Shown one piece after another: positions 40,062 to 49,195 of a DNA stretch of 57,669 bases. The notes beneath the pieces are model-generated. The model saw only the letters and a program-made list of their open reading frames with translations. It searched no databases and was not told the origin of the DNA. Made by a program: the position numbers and the translations under genes. Origin of the DNA: an uncultured Clostridia bacterium. Lineage in GTDB: Bacteria; Bacillota; Clostridia; Oscillospirales; Oscillospiraceae. Position 1 is the stretch's first letter. Each line of letters begins with the position of its first letter. The stretch spans positions 1-57,669 of the forward strand of contig CAMBAJ010000004.1 in NCBI GenBank assembly GCA_945864305.1, given 5' to 3'.

Positions 40062-40152
40062 AGAAACCGTATGAACGGCGTCTCAAATATGGTATACGTG
40101 CCCCCACTCCCCACAAGATGTCGGGGCGCGTTCCTATGGATTTCCAGGCGGT

Positions 40153-40893
40153 TCAGGTATCGATATATGCAGCGGCCGCGTAACCCACGTAGTCGCCGTA
40201 GTGGACCACATACCAGCCCTGCCACTCCCCATAGACCGTCACCGGCGATCCGTCGGGCATGTTGGCGATGATGGTCCCGGTGGAGGACGGATAGCTGCGC
40301 AGGTTCAGCGTGCCGTAGCTGACGGACACAGTGCCTCCCACCGGCTCCATGGGATAGATGAACGGCAGGCCGAAAAAGCGGGTCAGGGCCCGGGCCAGCT
40401 GCTGGGCGATGGCGTCCATATGCCCCTCCACCCAGGTGGCGTCGGCGTAGTTGTCGTGGTAGCCGATCTCCGCCAGCACCGCCGGGGCCCGGGACTGCCG
40501 CACCTCCCCCAGAGTGGTGGTCTCCCGGGTGGTGACCTTGTTGGGCAGCGGATAAATTTTTCGCAGCTCCTCCGCGATCAGCTCCGCCGCCCGCTGGCCC
40601 TGGGGGCTTCCGGGGTAGTAAAAGACGATGATGCCCCGCTCCTCACCGTAGTGGCCCTCCGGGGCGGCGTTGGAGTGGAGTGCCAGATAGAAGTCGTAGT
40701 AGCCGCTGTTGGCATGCCGGATGGAACTGGCGGCGGTCATATCCGGGGTGTTCCGGGTGTACTGGATGCCGTTGGATAGCAGATAGGGCACCAGGGCGTC
40801 CGCCAGCAGGTTCATGTTATACTCCTCGGAGCCGCTGCCGGTGACGTACATGTTCCACTCCTGCGTGGACGGGCTTAAATAGATGATAGGCAT
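40153..40893 (-). CDS. N-acetylmuramoyl-L-alanine amidase with SH3-like domain
   Basis: A 246-residue amidase_3-type cell-wall hydrolase. The zinc site includes Glu in a SxEYNMNLLADALVPYL helix and His in YDFYLALHSNAAP (near 70-78), with the catalytic Glu in VLAEIGYHDNYADATW. The C-terminal 55 residues are a bacterial SH3 domain (YGTLNLRSYPSSTGTIIANMPDGSPVTVYGEWQGWYVVHYG). ATG at 40893 follows AAGGAGG. There is no signal peptide, so release may depend on mother-cell lysis, a non-classical route, or action inside a sporulating cell. Confidence 0.88.
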   Translation of the reverse strand: MPIIYLSPSTQEWNMYVTGSGSEEYNMNLLADALVPYLLSNGIQYTRNTPDMTAASSIRHANSGYYDFYLALHSNAAPEGHYGEERGIIVFYYPGSPQGQRAAELIAEELRKIYPLPNKVTTRETTTLGEVRQSRAPAVLAEIGYHDNYADATWVEGHMDAIAQQLARALTRFFGLPFIYPMEPVGGTVSVSYGTLNLRSYPSSTGTIIANMPDGSPVTVYGEWQGWYVVHYGDYVGYAAAAYIDT

Positions 40894-40984
40894 ATGGAGT
40901 CCCTCCTTCTCATTCGATTCTATGGCAATTTCCCGGAAAGTGTGATACACTGGTTGCCAAATGAACCGTGCGGGAGGAACTTTT

Positions 40985-42214
40985 ATGAAAGCAGAGCGCA
41001 CATACCCCAGATTTACCGTCACCCCCAAGGCGGAGGCCGCCATTCTCCGGGGACACCCCTGGGTCTACGACGCTGAGGTACTGGCCGTAGAGGGCACACC
41101 GGAGAACGGCAAATTGGTGGATATATTGAGCAAAAAAGGCCGATATCTTGGCACAGGCTTTCTGTCGGAGCAGTCAAAAATCCGCATTCGCCTCATTTCC
41201 CGAAACGCCAACGACCGCTTTGACGGCGCCTTCTGGGAGCGGAAGCTCCGCTGGGCCTGGGAGTATCGGAAGTCTGTGATGGCCCCCGAGGACTTGGACT
41301 GCTGCCGCGTCATTTTCGGTGAAGCGGACGCCTTCCCCGGCCTGACGGTGGACAAGTTCCACGACCTTTTGAGCGTGCAGGTCCTATCCGTGGGCATGGA
41401 GGGCATCAAGGACATGCTGCTGCCCGCTCTGGTCCGCATTCTGCGGGAAGACGGGCAGGCCATCCGGGGCGTGTTCGAGCGGAACGACGTGGCCCTGCGG
41501 GACAAGGAGGGCCTGCCCCAGTACAAGGCCTGGTTCCCCCTGCCCGGCGAGGAGACGCCGTCGTCCCCCATTGTGGAGATCACCGAAAACGGCGTCAAAT
41601 ATTTGGTGGATGTGGAGAACGGTCAAAAGACCGGCTTCTTCCTGGATCAGAAGTACAACCGTCAAGCGGTGGCCCGGCTGGCCCGGGGCAAGACGGTGCT
41701 GGACTGCTTCACCCACACCGGCTCCTTTGCCCTGAACGCCGCCCGGGGCGGGGCGAAACACGTCACCGCCGTGGACGTGTCGGAGTCTGCCGTGGAGATG
41801 GCCCGGGCCAACGCGGAGCGGAACGGCCTCTCCGACGTGGTGGACTGTGTGGCCGCCAACGTGTTTGACCTGTTGCCGGAGCTGGAAAAGGAGCCGGTGA
41901 AGTACGATTTCATCATCCTGGACCCCCCGGCCTTCACCAAGAGCCGCAAAACGGTGGCCAACGCCATCACTGGGTACAAGGAGATCAACTACCGGGCCAT
42001 GAAGCTGCTGCCTCGGGGCGGGTATCTGGCCACCTGTTCCTGCTCCCACTTCGCCACGGAGGAAAAATTCGTGGCCATGCTCCACGACGCGGCCAAGGAC
42101 GCCGGCGTCCAGCTGCGGCAGATCGAGGCCCGGCAGCAGAGCTGCGACCATCCCATCCTCTGGGGCGTGGAGGAGACCAACTATCTCAAGTTCTATCTGT
42201 TCCAGGTGGTGTGA
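40985..42214 (+). CDS. Class I rRNA methyltransferase, RlmI-like
   Basis: A 409-residue SAM-dependent methyltransferase of the RlmI/RlmK (COG1092) type, which make 5-methylcytosine or related marks in 23S rRNA. The N-terminal PUA domain contains ILRGHPWVYDAEV (residues 20-32); the EEHD-like linker DVENGQKTGFFLDQKYNRQAV leads into the Rossmann domain with VLDCFTHTGSFALNAARGGAKHVTAVD and the catalytic IILDPPAFTKSR near 310. ATG at 40985 follows GGGAGGA. The exact base modified cannot be read from sequence. Confidence 0.93.
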   Translation: MKAERTYPRFTVTPKAEAAILRGHPWVYDAEVLAVEGTPENGKLVDILSKKGRYLGTGFLSEQSKIRIRLISRNANDRFDGAFWERKLRWAWEYRKSVMAPEDLDCCRVIFGEADAFPGLTVDKFHDLLSVQVLSVGMEGIKDMLLPALVRILREDGQAIRGVFERNDVALRDKEGLPQYKAWFPLPGEETPSSPIVEITENGVKYLVDVENGQKTGFFLDQKYNRQAVARLARGKTVLDCFTHTGSFALNAARGGAKHVTAVDVSESAVEMARANAERNGLSDVVDCVAANVFDLLPELEKEPVKYDFIILDPPAFTKSRKTVANAITGYKEINYRAMKLLPRGGYLATCSCSHFATEEKFVAMLHDAAKDAGVQLRQIEARQQSCDHPILWGVEETNYLKFYLFQVV

Positions 42215-42228
42215 CGGCCCTTGGAGAT

Positions 42229-42267
42229 ACAGAAAGCCCCGGACAGGCGCTGTCCGGGGCTTTTTGC
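42229..42267. terminator. Bidirectional terminator
   Basis: AAAGCCCCGGACAG and CTGTCCGGGGCTTT are perfect arms around a 3-nt loop with T-runs usable on both strands, between the methyltransferase and the opposing YhcH gene. Confidence 0.9.
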
Positions 42268-42273
42268 GGTCTC

Positions 42274-42723
42274 TTACAGTTTCACTTTTACCACGCACTT
42301 GCGGGCCGGGGCCGGATCTCCGGCGGCGATGGCGGGGGCGTGGGCGTCGCCGGGCCACACTGCGATAAAGCGGCCCTTCTCCAGCGTCAGATAGTCCAGA
42401 CGGCCTGCCTTGTACAGCCAGATATCTCCCTCCGGGCGGGCCTCCACTACCTCGCCCATCTCCTCCAGTGGGCCGACGCCGATAAGCTCCCGGCCTTCAA
42501 AGACGTACTGGATGTCCATGTACTTCACATGGGCCTCAGGGGTCTCATTGGCGGGCTTCGTCTCATAGCTGCCGATATTGGCAAACAGGTCATCGCCGTC
42601 GATCTCGCACCGGCCGTCCGGCATGGCGGAAAAATCCGTCTCCGCCAGAAAGTCCAGCGCTTTGGCGAAACGGGCTCCCAGAGTGCGGTACTGAGCCCGG
42701 TGTTCCAGCGTATCATAAATCAT
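42274..42723 (-). CDS. YhcH/YjgK/YiaL family protein
   Basis: A 149-residue cupin-like protein of the YhcH/YjgK/YiaL (DUF386) family: MIYDTLEHRAQYRTLGARFAKALDFL at the start, then HVKYMDIQYVFEGRELIGVGP and the metal-site pattern RFIAVWPGDAHAPAIAAGDPAPARKCVVKVKL. Family members are linked to sialic acid and other sugar metabolism. ATG at 42723 follows AAGGAGG; no sugar genes are nearby, so its substrate is unknown here. Confidence 0.9.
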   Translation of the reverse strand: MIYDTLEHRAQYRTLGARFAKALDFLAETDFSAMPDGRCEIDGDDLFANIGSYETKPANETPEAHVKYMDIQYVFEGRELIGVGPLEEMGEVVEARPEGDIWLYKAGRLDYLTLEKGRFIAVWPGDAHAPAIAAGDPAPARKCVVKVKL

Positions 42724-42772
42724 GCGCGTCCCTCCTTTTTTCTGCATTATACAGCGGCGGAGGCCGATTTGT

Positions 42773-42811
42773 AAAGGACGGGGCACAGCTTTCGCCGTGC
42801 TCCGTCCTTTT
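42773..42811 (-). terminator. Terminator of the SLH protein gene
   Basis: AAAGGACGGGGCAC and GTGCTCCGTCCTTT pair with one mismatch around a 10-nt loop; the minus strand continues TTTACAAATC. Confidence 0.75.
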
Positions 42812-42821
42812 GGGATTCTAC

Positions 42822-45086
42822 TCAGCCCACTTCGATGATACGGACCACGCCGTTGTGAATATACAGGGTGGATTCGCTGGCGTAGGCGTGTGCCGCGGAC
42901 AGACTCACCCAGTCCTTGGTCTGGCGGTTGTAGCACAGAACGTCGGAGGGGACTGTATAGGTCCGGCCGCCCACCGTCACGGCGCCCTGGCCGCTCCAGG
43001 CACTGTTGGAGACATTCTTCAGCGCCGTCAGCCGTACCAGTGCGGCGATGTGCTTATTGCTGCCGGTGCCGGTGAGGCTGATGCCGATGCACTCGCCGGT
43101 ATACGACCGATAGCCCGTCTCATAGGGGCCATAGGTCTTGCTGCCGGCGTCCAGGGTGATCTTGTTGTTGCCGTGGCTGGTCGTCTCCTCGCCGGTCTCC
43201 GGGTCGGTCCAGGTGGTGTCGCCGTCCTCGAAGATCGCCCGGCCGTAGAGGAAGGTGCTGCCCACAGCGGAGCCGATGAGGATCACCTTCACCCGGCCCG
43301 CCCAGTCCGTGGCGGCGTAGGTAATCTGGTTGGAGGGGATCGTGGCGCTGGTCAGCTGGCTGAGGCTGATGGACTGCACGCCGTCAGAGGTATTCTCGAA
43401 CACCATCACATTGTCCGCCAGCTTCTTGCTGCCCAGCGTCCGGGCCGCCACATCCAGGCTGCCGCTGACGCCGCCGGTCAGGCGGGACAGGGAGATATAG
43501 CCCTTCTTATTGGAGGACACCCGCACCAGCTGGCCGCTCAACTGTTCCGCCGCGCCATCGGAGAGAGTGGTGCTGCCGGAGATGGAGATGCCGCACAGCA
43601 GGTCCACCGTGGCGCTGCCGCTGGTCACCTTCCTGGCGATGCCGACGATGTTGGCCGTGGCCACGTTGCCCTTGGCCTCCACCGCGCCGGCCACCTGATT
43701 GTCCTCCGTCAACAACAGAGTGATCTGGTCGCCGGGCTTGAACTGGGAGAGGGTCTCCACCGCCGTGGGCAGAACTTTGAAGGCATGGCCCAGGACGGTG
43801 ATCTCCGTGGGCTCCTGGGGATTGGGCTTGCAGGTCTCATAAAAGCCCGTGATCTTGTTGTCGCATACCCGGATGGAGTTGGTGGCTGCGGAATAGGTCG
43901 CCACGTCGTACTTGCGCATGTCCTTGGCAGTGGCCTCCAGGCCGTTCTTGTAAATCTGGAAGCCGCTGCCGCCGGCCAGGGAGTCAAAGCCCGCCGTGGA
44001 CTCGTTGTCATAGACGATGACCGCCTCGTTGGAGCTGGTGCCGCCACCCACAAAGACGTACTCCACACTGCCGGAGGCATTCAGATACAGCGTCGCGGAG
44101 GCGCCGGCGTTCAGCCAGGAGTAGAGTTCGCTCCAGGCCTGCTGCTTGCCGTTGTAATAGGCGTTGGCGCCGCTGGCCACCGTGTACTTGGTGCCGGTGA
44201 TATCCGTGATCTGGGTGGCTGTCGCCGTGAAGATGGTGACGACCTTGCTGGTGCCCATCAGGTCGGGGACAAAGGTCAGGACCTTGCCCTGCTTGTTCAG
44301 CACCAGGGTGCCCTTGCAGCCGTTCAGCGCGCCGTTGGAGGTCTTGCCGGAGGCCAGCTGATACACCTGGTCGCTGGTGTCCAGCTGCAACCCGTTGTCC
44401 CGTCCGTCCGCCGCCGTGGCCGCGGAGGTCACCAGCACCACGTCCGCGATTTCCGTTCCGATGGTGGAGAGGTACGTGCCGCCCTCCCGCTTGTCGGCGC
44501 GCAGCAGGTTCAGAAACAGCCGGGCCGCCTGGCCCCGGGTCAGAGGGGCGTTTCCGTCGGCACCCACGCCGTCGGTCAGGCCGATGGTGGCGCCTACGGC
44601 CATGTAGCTGTCCGGCCACACACCGCCCACGTTTTCATCTTTGTAGTCCAGCAGCCGCAGCAAAATCGTGACCGCCTGGCCCAGGGTGACGGTCCGCTCC
44701 GGATGGAACTTGCCGTCGGGATAGCCGGCGATGACGTTCTTGCCCTTGGCCGCCATGTTGATATAGGAGGACGCCCAGTGGAAGGGCTTCACGTCCGGGA
44801 ACACCGTGACGGTCCGGTAGAGGCCCAGCTCACTCTCTCCGTTCATGGCGTACACCGCCATCTTGCAGAACTGGGCCCGGGTCAGCACCGCGTCAGGGCG
44901 GAAGTTGCCGTCCTGGTAGCCGTCCAGCACGCCCATCAGGCGCAGGGACTCCACCGCCACGGCGGTCTCCGTGTCGCGGATGTCAGCGAACCGGACGGTG
45001 TCCGCCGCGGCCGCGCCCGCCGGCAGGACCAGCAGGGACGCCGCCATGCACACCGCCAGCAGGGCGCTCAAAAGTCGTTTTTTCAT
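42822..45086 (-). CDS. SLH-domain surface protein
   Basis: A 754-residue secreted protein with a signal peptide (MKKRLLSALLAVCMAASLLVLPAGAAAA) and three S-layer homology domains: FADIRDTETAVAVESLRLMG near residue 32, FPDVKPFHWASSYINMAAKG near 95 and VWPDSYMAVGATIGLTDG near 160. SLH domains bind pyruvylated secondary cell-wall polymer. The remaining 550 residues are Ser/Thr/Gly-rich beta-type sequence with repeated short modules (for example VYQLASGKTSNGALNG, DKQGKV-type turns) and no enzyme motif I recognise. ATG at 45086 follows AAGGAGG. A structural envelope role is inference. Confidence 0.92.
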   Translation of the reverse strand: MKKRLLSALLAVCMAASLLVLPAGAAAADTVRFADIRDTETAVAVESLRLMGVLDGYQDGNFRPDAVLTRAQFCKMAVYAMNGESELGLYRTVTVFPDVKPFHWASSYINMAAKGKNVIAGYPDGKFHPERTVTLGQAVTILLRLLDYKDENVGGVWPDSYMAVGATIGLTDGVGADGNAPLTRGQAARLFLNLLRADKREGGTYLSTIGTEIADVVLVTSAATAADGRDNGLQLDTSDQVYQLASGKTSNGALNGCKGTLVLNKQGKVLTFVPDLMGTSKVVTIFTATATQITDITGTKYTVASGANAYYNGKQQAWSELYSWLNAGASATLYLNASGSVEYVFVGGGTSSNEAVIVYDNESTAGFDSLAGGSGFQIYKNGLEATAKDMRKYDVATYSAATNSIRVCDNKITGFYETCKPNPQEPTEITVLGHAFKVLPTAVETLSQFKPGDQITLLLTEDNQVAGAVEAKGNVATANIVGIARKVTSGSATVDLLCGISISGSTTLSDGAAEQLSGQLVRVSSNKKGYISLSRLTGGVSGSLDVAARTLGSKKLADNVMVFENTSDGVQSISLSQLTSATIPSNQITYAATDWAGRVKVILIGSAVGSTFLYGRAIFEDGDTTWTDPETGEETTSHGNNKITLDAGSKTYGPYETGYRSYTGECIGISLTGTGSNKHIAALVRLTALKNVSNSAWSGQGAVTVGGRTYTVPSDVLCYNRQTKDWVSLSAAHAYASESTLYIHNGVVRIIEVG

Positions 45087-45113
45087 AGATTTCTTCCTCC
45101 TTATACTGATCTT

Positions 45114-45294
45114 CCATAAAAACATTTCAAAATGTTTTTATGGGCGTGGGCCGACGGCCCGCGCCGCCCGCCGAAAATGCGGGCGAAGATGTCGTGAAAT
45201 ACCGATCTTGCCAAAACAACTTGTTTTGGCATACACGGCTTTTGCCCCATGATCAAAAACCGGAAATTCCGGTTTTTGATAAAAGATCGGTATT
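45114..45294 (-). repeat. Cluster of five hairpins upstream of the SLH gene
   Basis: CCATAAAAACATTT/AAATGTTTTTATGG (45114-45143), GGGCC/GGCCC (45147-45159), GCCCGC/GCGGGC (45166-45184), GCCAAAACAA/TTGTTTTGGC (45210-45230) and ATCAAAAACCGGAA/TTCCGGTTTTTGAT (45252-45280). The last two are enclosed by a 12-bp outer stem AATACCGATCTT/AAGATCGGTATT (45198-45209, 45283-45294), which would give a three-way junction. The outer arm overlaps the stop codon of the ABC permease. Confidence 0.75.
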
Positions 45295-46546
45295 ATTCCG
45301 CCCGCAGGGCCTCCACGGGCTGAAGCTTGGACGCCTTGGCCGCCGGATAGATGCCGAACAGCACGCCCAGCGCCACGGACAGCGCAAACGCGCCCAGGGT
45401 GATCGTCACCGAGGGCCAGATATCGATTTGGATGAGCAGCCGCCCCGCAAGCCTGGTGGCCAGCGTGCCGAAGGCGATGCCGATGATGCCGCCGATGCCG
45501 CAGAGCATGGCCGCCTCAATGAGGAACTGGGTGACGATGCTGCTCCGCTCGGCGCCGATAGCCCGGCGAATGCCAATCTCCCTTGTCCGCTCCGTGACCG
45601 TCACCAGCATGATGTTCATGATGCCGATGCCGCCCACCAGCAGACTGATAGCGGCGATGCCGCCCAGCACCACACTCATCATGGTGGCCTGCTCATTGTA
45701 AGAGTTCTGCCACTGGTTGTTGCTGTCCACCCAGAAGTAACCCTTCTCCTGATTCTGGCCCATCAGGCCCGTCAGATAGCCGCTGATGCGGGAGGTGGCC
45801 TCCACGGCCGCCTCGGCGCTTCTGGCCTTGACGCTGAACTCGGAAAACGTCTCTCCGGGGGAGAGAATCCGGCTCATGGTGTACGGAAACACAATAATGT
45901 TGTCCTGGGACCACTGGGAGTCCGGGTCCTTTTCCCGATAGACGCCGACCACCGTGAAGGGATAGCCGTTCACGCTCATGGTCTGGCCCACCGGATCGGC
46001 GTAGCCGAAGAAATTTCTGGCCGCCTGGGCGCCCAGTACGCAGACCTGGTTGTACTTCTGGATATCCAGAAAGCTGAGGTCCCGACCCTTTTCGATCTGG
46101 AAGTTGTTGCACACGGCGTACTGGTCGCTGCCCAGGTACATGTTCGGCGGCAGCTCCACGTCCGTGCCGCTCATTCCGTCGCTGTTCCCCATATTTTCCT
46201 GGTTTTTCTCCATGGCCTTGCTGCTCTTGGTTCCATAGACCACGTTCACGTTCCAGAGGGTGCTGTTGGGCGTCACGCCCTCCACATAGTCGCTGAGCTG
46301 GAGGCAATAATCGTACAGGTCCTGGAACACATCCTGGCCGTCATACCGCTGGGCGGAGACAGTGATCTTGTTGGTGCCCATGGCCTCAAACTGCTTCAGG
46401 GACTGCTGGTTCATGCCGTTGATGGTGGACACGATAGTCATCACCGACGCGATGCCGATAATGATGCCCAGCATGGTCAGCACGGACCGGCCCTTGTTGC
46501 CCAGGATGGACCGGAATGCCATTTTAAACGCCTGTCGGATATTCAA
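45293..46546 (-). CDS. MacB-type ABC exporter permease
   Basis: A 417-residue permease of the MacB/FtsX-like family: an N-terminal span ([31 protein letters not shown]), a large extracellular MacB core domain of about 220 residues, and three C-terminal spans ([38 protein letters not shown]). The start is taken as TTG at 46546: it overlaps the ATPase stop (TTGA) and GGAGG lies 10 nt upstream inside the ATPase gene. The mechanotransmission type exports peptides, lipoproteins or antibiotics without transporting through the membrane pore; the cargo is unknown. Confidence 0.92.
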   Translation of the reverse strand: MNIRQAFKMAFRSILGNKGRSVLTMLGIIIGIASVMTIVSTINGMNQQSLKQFEAMGTNKITVSAQRYDGQDVFQDLYDYCLQLSDYVEGVTPNSTLWNVNVVYGTKSSKAMEKNQENMGNSDGMSGTDVELPPNMYLGSDQYAVCNNFQIEKGRDLSFLDIQKYNQVCVLGAQAARNFFGYADPVGQTMSVNGYPFTVVGVYREKDPDSQWSQDNIIVFPYTMSRILSPGETFSEFSVKARSAEAAVEATSRISGYLTGLMGQNQEKGYFWVDSNNQWQNSYNEQATMMSVVLGGIAAISLLVGGIGIMNIMLVTVTERTREIGIRRAIGAERSSIVTQFLIEAAMLCGIGGIIGIAFGTLATRLAGRLLIQIDIWPSVTITLGAFALSVALGVLFGIYPAAKASKLQPVEALRAE

Positions 46547-47238
46547 AGCCAATCTACCTCCTGCTCCCGGTCCTCCACGATCTTCCCGTCCTGGAGCCGC
46601 ACGCACCGGGGCGCGGTGGCGGCGATGCCGTTGTCGTGGGTGATGAGGATGACCGTGGTGCCCTCCCGGTTCAGCTGCTGCAAGAACTGCAGCACCTCAT
46701 GGCCGGTGTGGGAGTCCAGCGCGCCGGTGGGCTCATCCGCCATAATGATGGGGGGATGGGTGGCAATGGCCCGGGCGATAGCCACCCGCTGCTGCTGGCC
46801 GCCGGACATCTCCGCCGGCCTGTGCTTCACGCGGCCGGCAAGGCCCACCCGCTCCAGCGCCTCCATGGCCATGTCGTGCCGGTCGTCGGCATTGATACCC
46901 TGATAGATCAGGGGCAACTCCACATTCTCCAGGACGTTCAGGTTCTGGATCAGGTTGTACTGCTGGAAGATAAAGCCAATCTGCCGGTTGCGGATGTGGG
47001 AGAGCTCCTTGTCCGTCAGCTCCCGGACGTTGGTACCGTCCAGGAAGTAGTCGCCCCGGGTGGGGATATCCAGACAGCCCAGCACATTCATCATGGTGGA
47101 CTTGCCAGAGCCGGACTGGCCCACGATGGCAACGAACTCCCCCCGGTCGATGGAGAGGGTCACGCCGTCCAAAGCCCGGACCTCGCTCTCCAGTCCCTCT
47201 CCGTAGATCTTATAAACATCGTTGATCTGTATCAGCAT
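46543..47238 (-). CDS. MacB-type ABC exporter ATPase
   Basis: A 231-residue ABC ATPase of the LolD/MacB group. Walker A is GQSGSGKST (near 39-47), the Q-loop [22 protein letters not shown] is typical of the group, the signature is [14 protein letters not shown] and Walker [13 protein letters not shown]. It lies 9 bp after the adaptor gene and overlaps the permease start, so the three genes form one operon powering a tripartite-like exporter. Confidence 0.95.
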   Translation of the reverse strand: MLIQINDVYKIYGEGLESEVRALDGVTLSIDRGEFVAIVGQSGSGKSTMMNVLGCLDIPTRGDYFLDGTNVRELTDKELSHIRNRQIGFIFQQYNLIQNLNVLENVELPLIYQGINADDRHDMAMEALERVGLAGRVKHRPAEMSGGQQQRVAIARAIATHPPIIMADEPTGALDSHTGHEVLQFLQQLNREGTTVILITHDNGIAATAPRCVRLQDGKIVEDREQEVDWL

Positions 47239-47247
47239 GGCGCCACC

Positions 47248-48948
47248 TTACCAGTTGTTGCCGCTCTCGGTCTGGACGGTGGTAAAGACCTCCATGCCTT
47301 CCTCCACGCCGGACTTGATCTCCACGTTGTAGTCGTCAGAAAGGCCGATCTCCACCTGTACGGGCCAGAAGCCCTCCGGCACGCCGGCCACTTCCACGGA
47401 CAACTCGATGGCGTTGTCCGGCCGGTCACCCTTGACGAACACCACGTTGCCGTTGCTGCCATCCTCCAGAGGCACGGATTTCACGCACTGAATGGGCAGC
47501 ACCAGGCAGTTGTCGTTCTCACTGGCGACGAGGGAGTAGTCCACATAGCTGCCGGTCATCAGGGTGCCGTCGTAGTTGTCCACAGTGATGACCATGGGAT
47601 AGCTGGCCACGCCGTTTTCCGCCTTGCTGTTCAGGCTGACGGACTCCACCGTGCCGGTGAACATGCTGCCCCACTGGTTAATATCCACCATCATGCCGGA
47701 CTTCACATAGCTGACGTTCCGCTCGTCCACGGTGGCGTCCACCACGATGGTGGAGGTATCCGCGATGGTAATGACCGCCGTATTGGCCTCGATCTCCATG
47801 CCGGGCTGGATCATCAGTCCGATGACCGTACCGTCAATGGGTGCCACGGCATTGCAGTTGTCCAGGTTCTTCTGGGCGGTCTCCAGGGTCTTGCGCGCCT
47901 CGTCCAGGCTCTGCTGGACGGTGAAAATCTCGCTCTCGCTCTCCTCGCCGTCGATGCGGACCAGCACCTGGCCGGCGGCCACCTGCAGGTAGTCCACAAG
48001 GCTGCTGGAAATCACCGTGCCGCTGACGGTGGAGCACAGGTCGCCGGTACGGTAGTACTCCAGCTTGCCAGCCTCATAGGGGTAGACCGTCTCGCCGTTC
48101 ACCACGGCGGTAGCGGTGGCCGTCATCTCAGCGGTCAGGGCTCCCTCGTTTTTGACGATGATCTCCGCGGAGAAGAGCTTGGATCCCTCCGAGGTGATGC
48201 GGCTGACCATATGTACCGCCTCCACCGTGCCGGGGACGGAGGTCATCAGGGCGGGGATGGACACGTCCACCGTCTGGCCCGCCTTCAGCTCGCCGGCGTA
48301 GGCGTAGCTGTAATATTGCGTCAGGCGCAGGCGAGTGTCGTCCGCCAGGGTTGCCACCTTGTCCCCCTTATTGATGGTGTCGCCGGGGTTCAGTTTCACC
48401 GTCTCCATCAGCTTTCCGGCATACCCGGCGGAGAGGTTCAGTCCGGCGATGTCCTTTTTCAGCGTCGCCAACTGCTTCTCGTAGCCCTCCACGTCCTGCC
48501 GGGCCTTCTCCACCGCCGTGCGGGCCGCCTCGGAGTCGATGGCAAACAGGGGCGTGCCGGCGGTGACCTGCTGGCCCTCCGTGACCATCACGTCCTGCAC
48601 CGTGCCGCCGGTGGTCAGGGTGATGGTCTCGCTGTTCTTGGCCTTGGTCAGGCCGCTGCCCTCCACGGTGGAGGTAATAGCGCCGTAGCTGACGAAATCC
48701 GTCACCACCTGAGCGTCATTTCCGCCTTTGCCGCCCAAGAACCTGTACAGCAGCGCGGCCGCCAGGATCACAACCAGCAGTACAACCGTCCAGCGGACCA
48801 TCTTCCGCCGTCTCTTCTTGGGAATTCCTCTCCACTTCTCCTTCACGGATTTCTTTTCAGGCGCGGGCTCCGCTTCATGGACGGCCGCCGCCCTCTCAGC
48901 CTCCTGCTGAGCCGAAGCCAGGTCTCCGCGTTCCAGCATCTCTGTCAT
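47248..48948 (-). CDS. HlyD/MacA-type membrane-fusion adaptor
   Basis: A 566-residue adaptor, longer than most. A 50-residue cytoplasmic N-terminus rich in Glu, Lys and Arg is followed by one span (VRWTVVLLVVILAAALLYRFLGG), lipoyl/biotinyl-like half domains (TITLTTGGTVQDVMVTEGQQVTAGTPLFAID and NAVAPIDGTVIGLMIQPGMEIEANTAV), two short helical hairpins (ARTAVEKARQDVEGYEKQLATLK; EIFTVQQSLDEARKTLETAQKNLDN) and a beta-barrel domain. In Gram-positives such proteins bring cargo to the permease on the outer face. It is the first gene of the exporter operon. Confidence 0.92.
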   Translation of the reverse strand: MTEMLERGDLASAQQEAERAAAVHEAEPAPEKKSVKEKWRGIPKKRRRKMVRWTVVLLVVILAAALLYRFLGGKGGNDAQVVTDFVSYGAITSTVEGSGLTKAKNSETITLTTGGTVQDVMVTEGQQVTAGTPLFAIDSEAARTAVEKARQDVEGYEKQLATLKKDIAGLNLSAGYAGKLMETVKLNPGDTINKGDKVATLADDTRLRLTQYYSYAYAGELKAGQTVDVSIPALMTSVPGTVEAVHMVSRITSEGSKLFSAEIIVKNEGALTAEMTATATAVVNGETVYPYEAGKLEYYRTGDLCSTVSGTVISSSLVDYLQVAAGQVLVRIDGEESESEIFTVQQSLDEARKTLETAQKNLDNCNAVAPIDGTVIGLMIQPGMEIEANTAVITIADTSTIVVDATVDERNVSYVKSGMMVDINQWGSMFTGTVESVSLNSKAENGVASYPMVITVDNYDGTLMTGSYVDYSLVASENDNCLVLPIQCVKSVPLEDGSNGNVVFVKGDRPDNAIELSVEVAGVPEGFWPVQVEIGLSDDYNVEIKSGVEEGMEVFTTVQTESGNNW

Positions 48949-48977
48949 AGCACGTTCTCCTTCATTGATCTTTCACA

Positions 48978-49029
48978 GACTGTATGATTCATGCTAGTAC
49001 AGTCGTATATGCAAAGCAACAACAAAACA
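48978..49029 (-). promoter_or_regulatory. Candidate promoter and inverted repeat of the exporter operon
   Basis: Minus strand TTGCTT (about 49022-49017), 17 bp, TAGCAT (about 48999-48994). GACTGTA (48978-48984) and TACAGTC (48998-49004) form a 7-bp inverted repeat spanning the -10, a possible operator. Confidence 0.45.
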
Positions 49030-49125
49030 GTAACAGTTTTTGTACCGCACACAGTCCTTTTATTGATTAGACGGTCCTGCTCCCCAAATGGTTTCCAGAA
49101 TTTTCTCAAGCGAACTGAAAATATG

Positions 49126-49165
49126 AAAAAGGACCACTCTTCCCGGGGAAGAGCGGTCCTTTTTT
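49126..49165 (-). terminator. Terminator of the TRAP permease gene
   Basis: AAAAAGGACCACTCTTCCC and GGGAAGAGCGGTCCTTTTT pair with one mismatch; T-runs lie on both sides. Confidence 0.9.
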
Positions 49166-49195
49166 GCCGAATATTTTTGTTGTCTTGCGGCAGTC

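Noticed and set aside
45140-46903. 587-codon plus-strand open frame across the ABC permease
   Set aside because: It overlaps the well-defined permease and ATPase genes, is His/Gln/Arg-rich as GC-rich mirrors are, and has no recognisable domain.
48949-49125. tRNA or small RNA gene in the gap before the exporter operon
   Set aside because: No cloverleaf or CCA-like end seen; the gap is explained by a promoter, an inverted repeat and the TRAP terminator.
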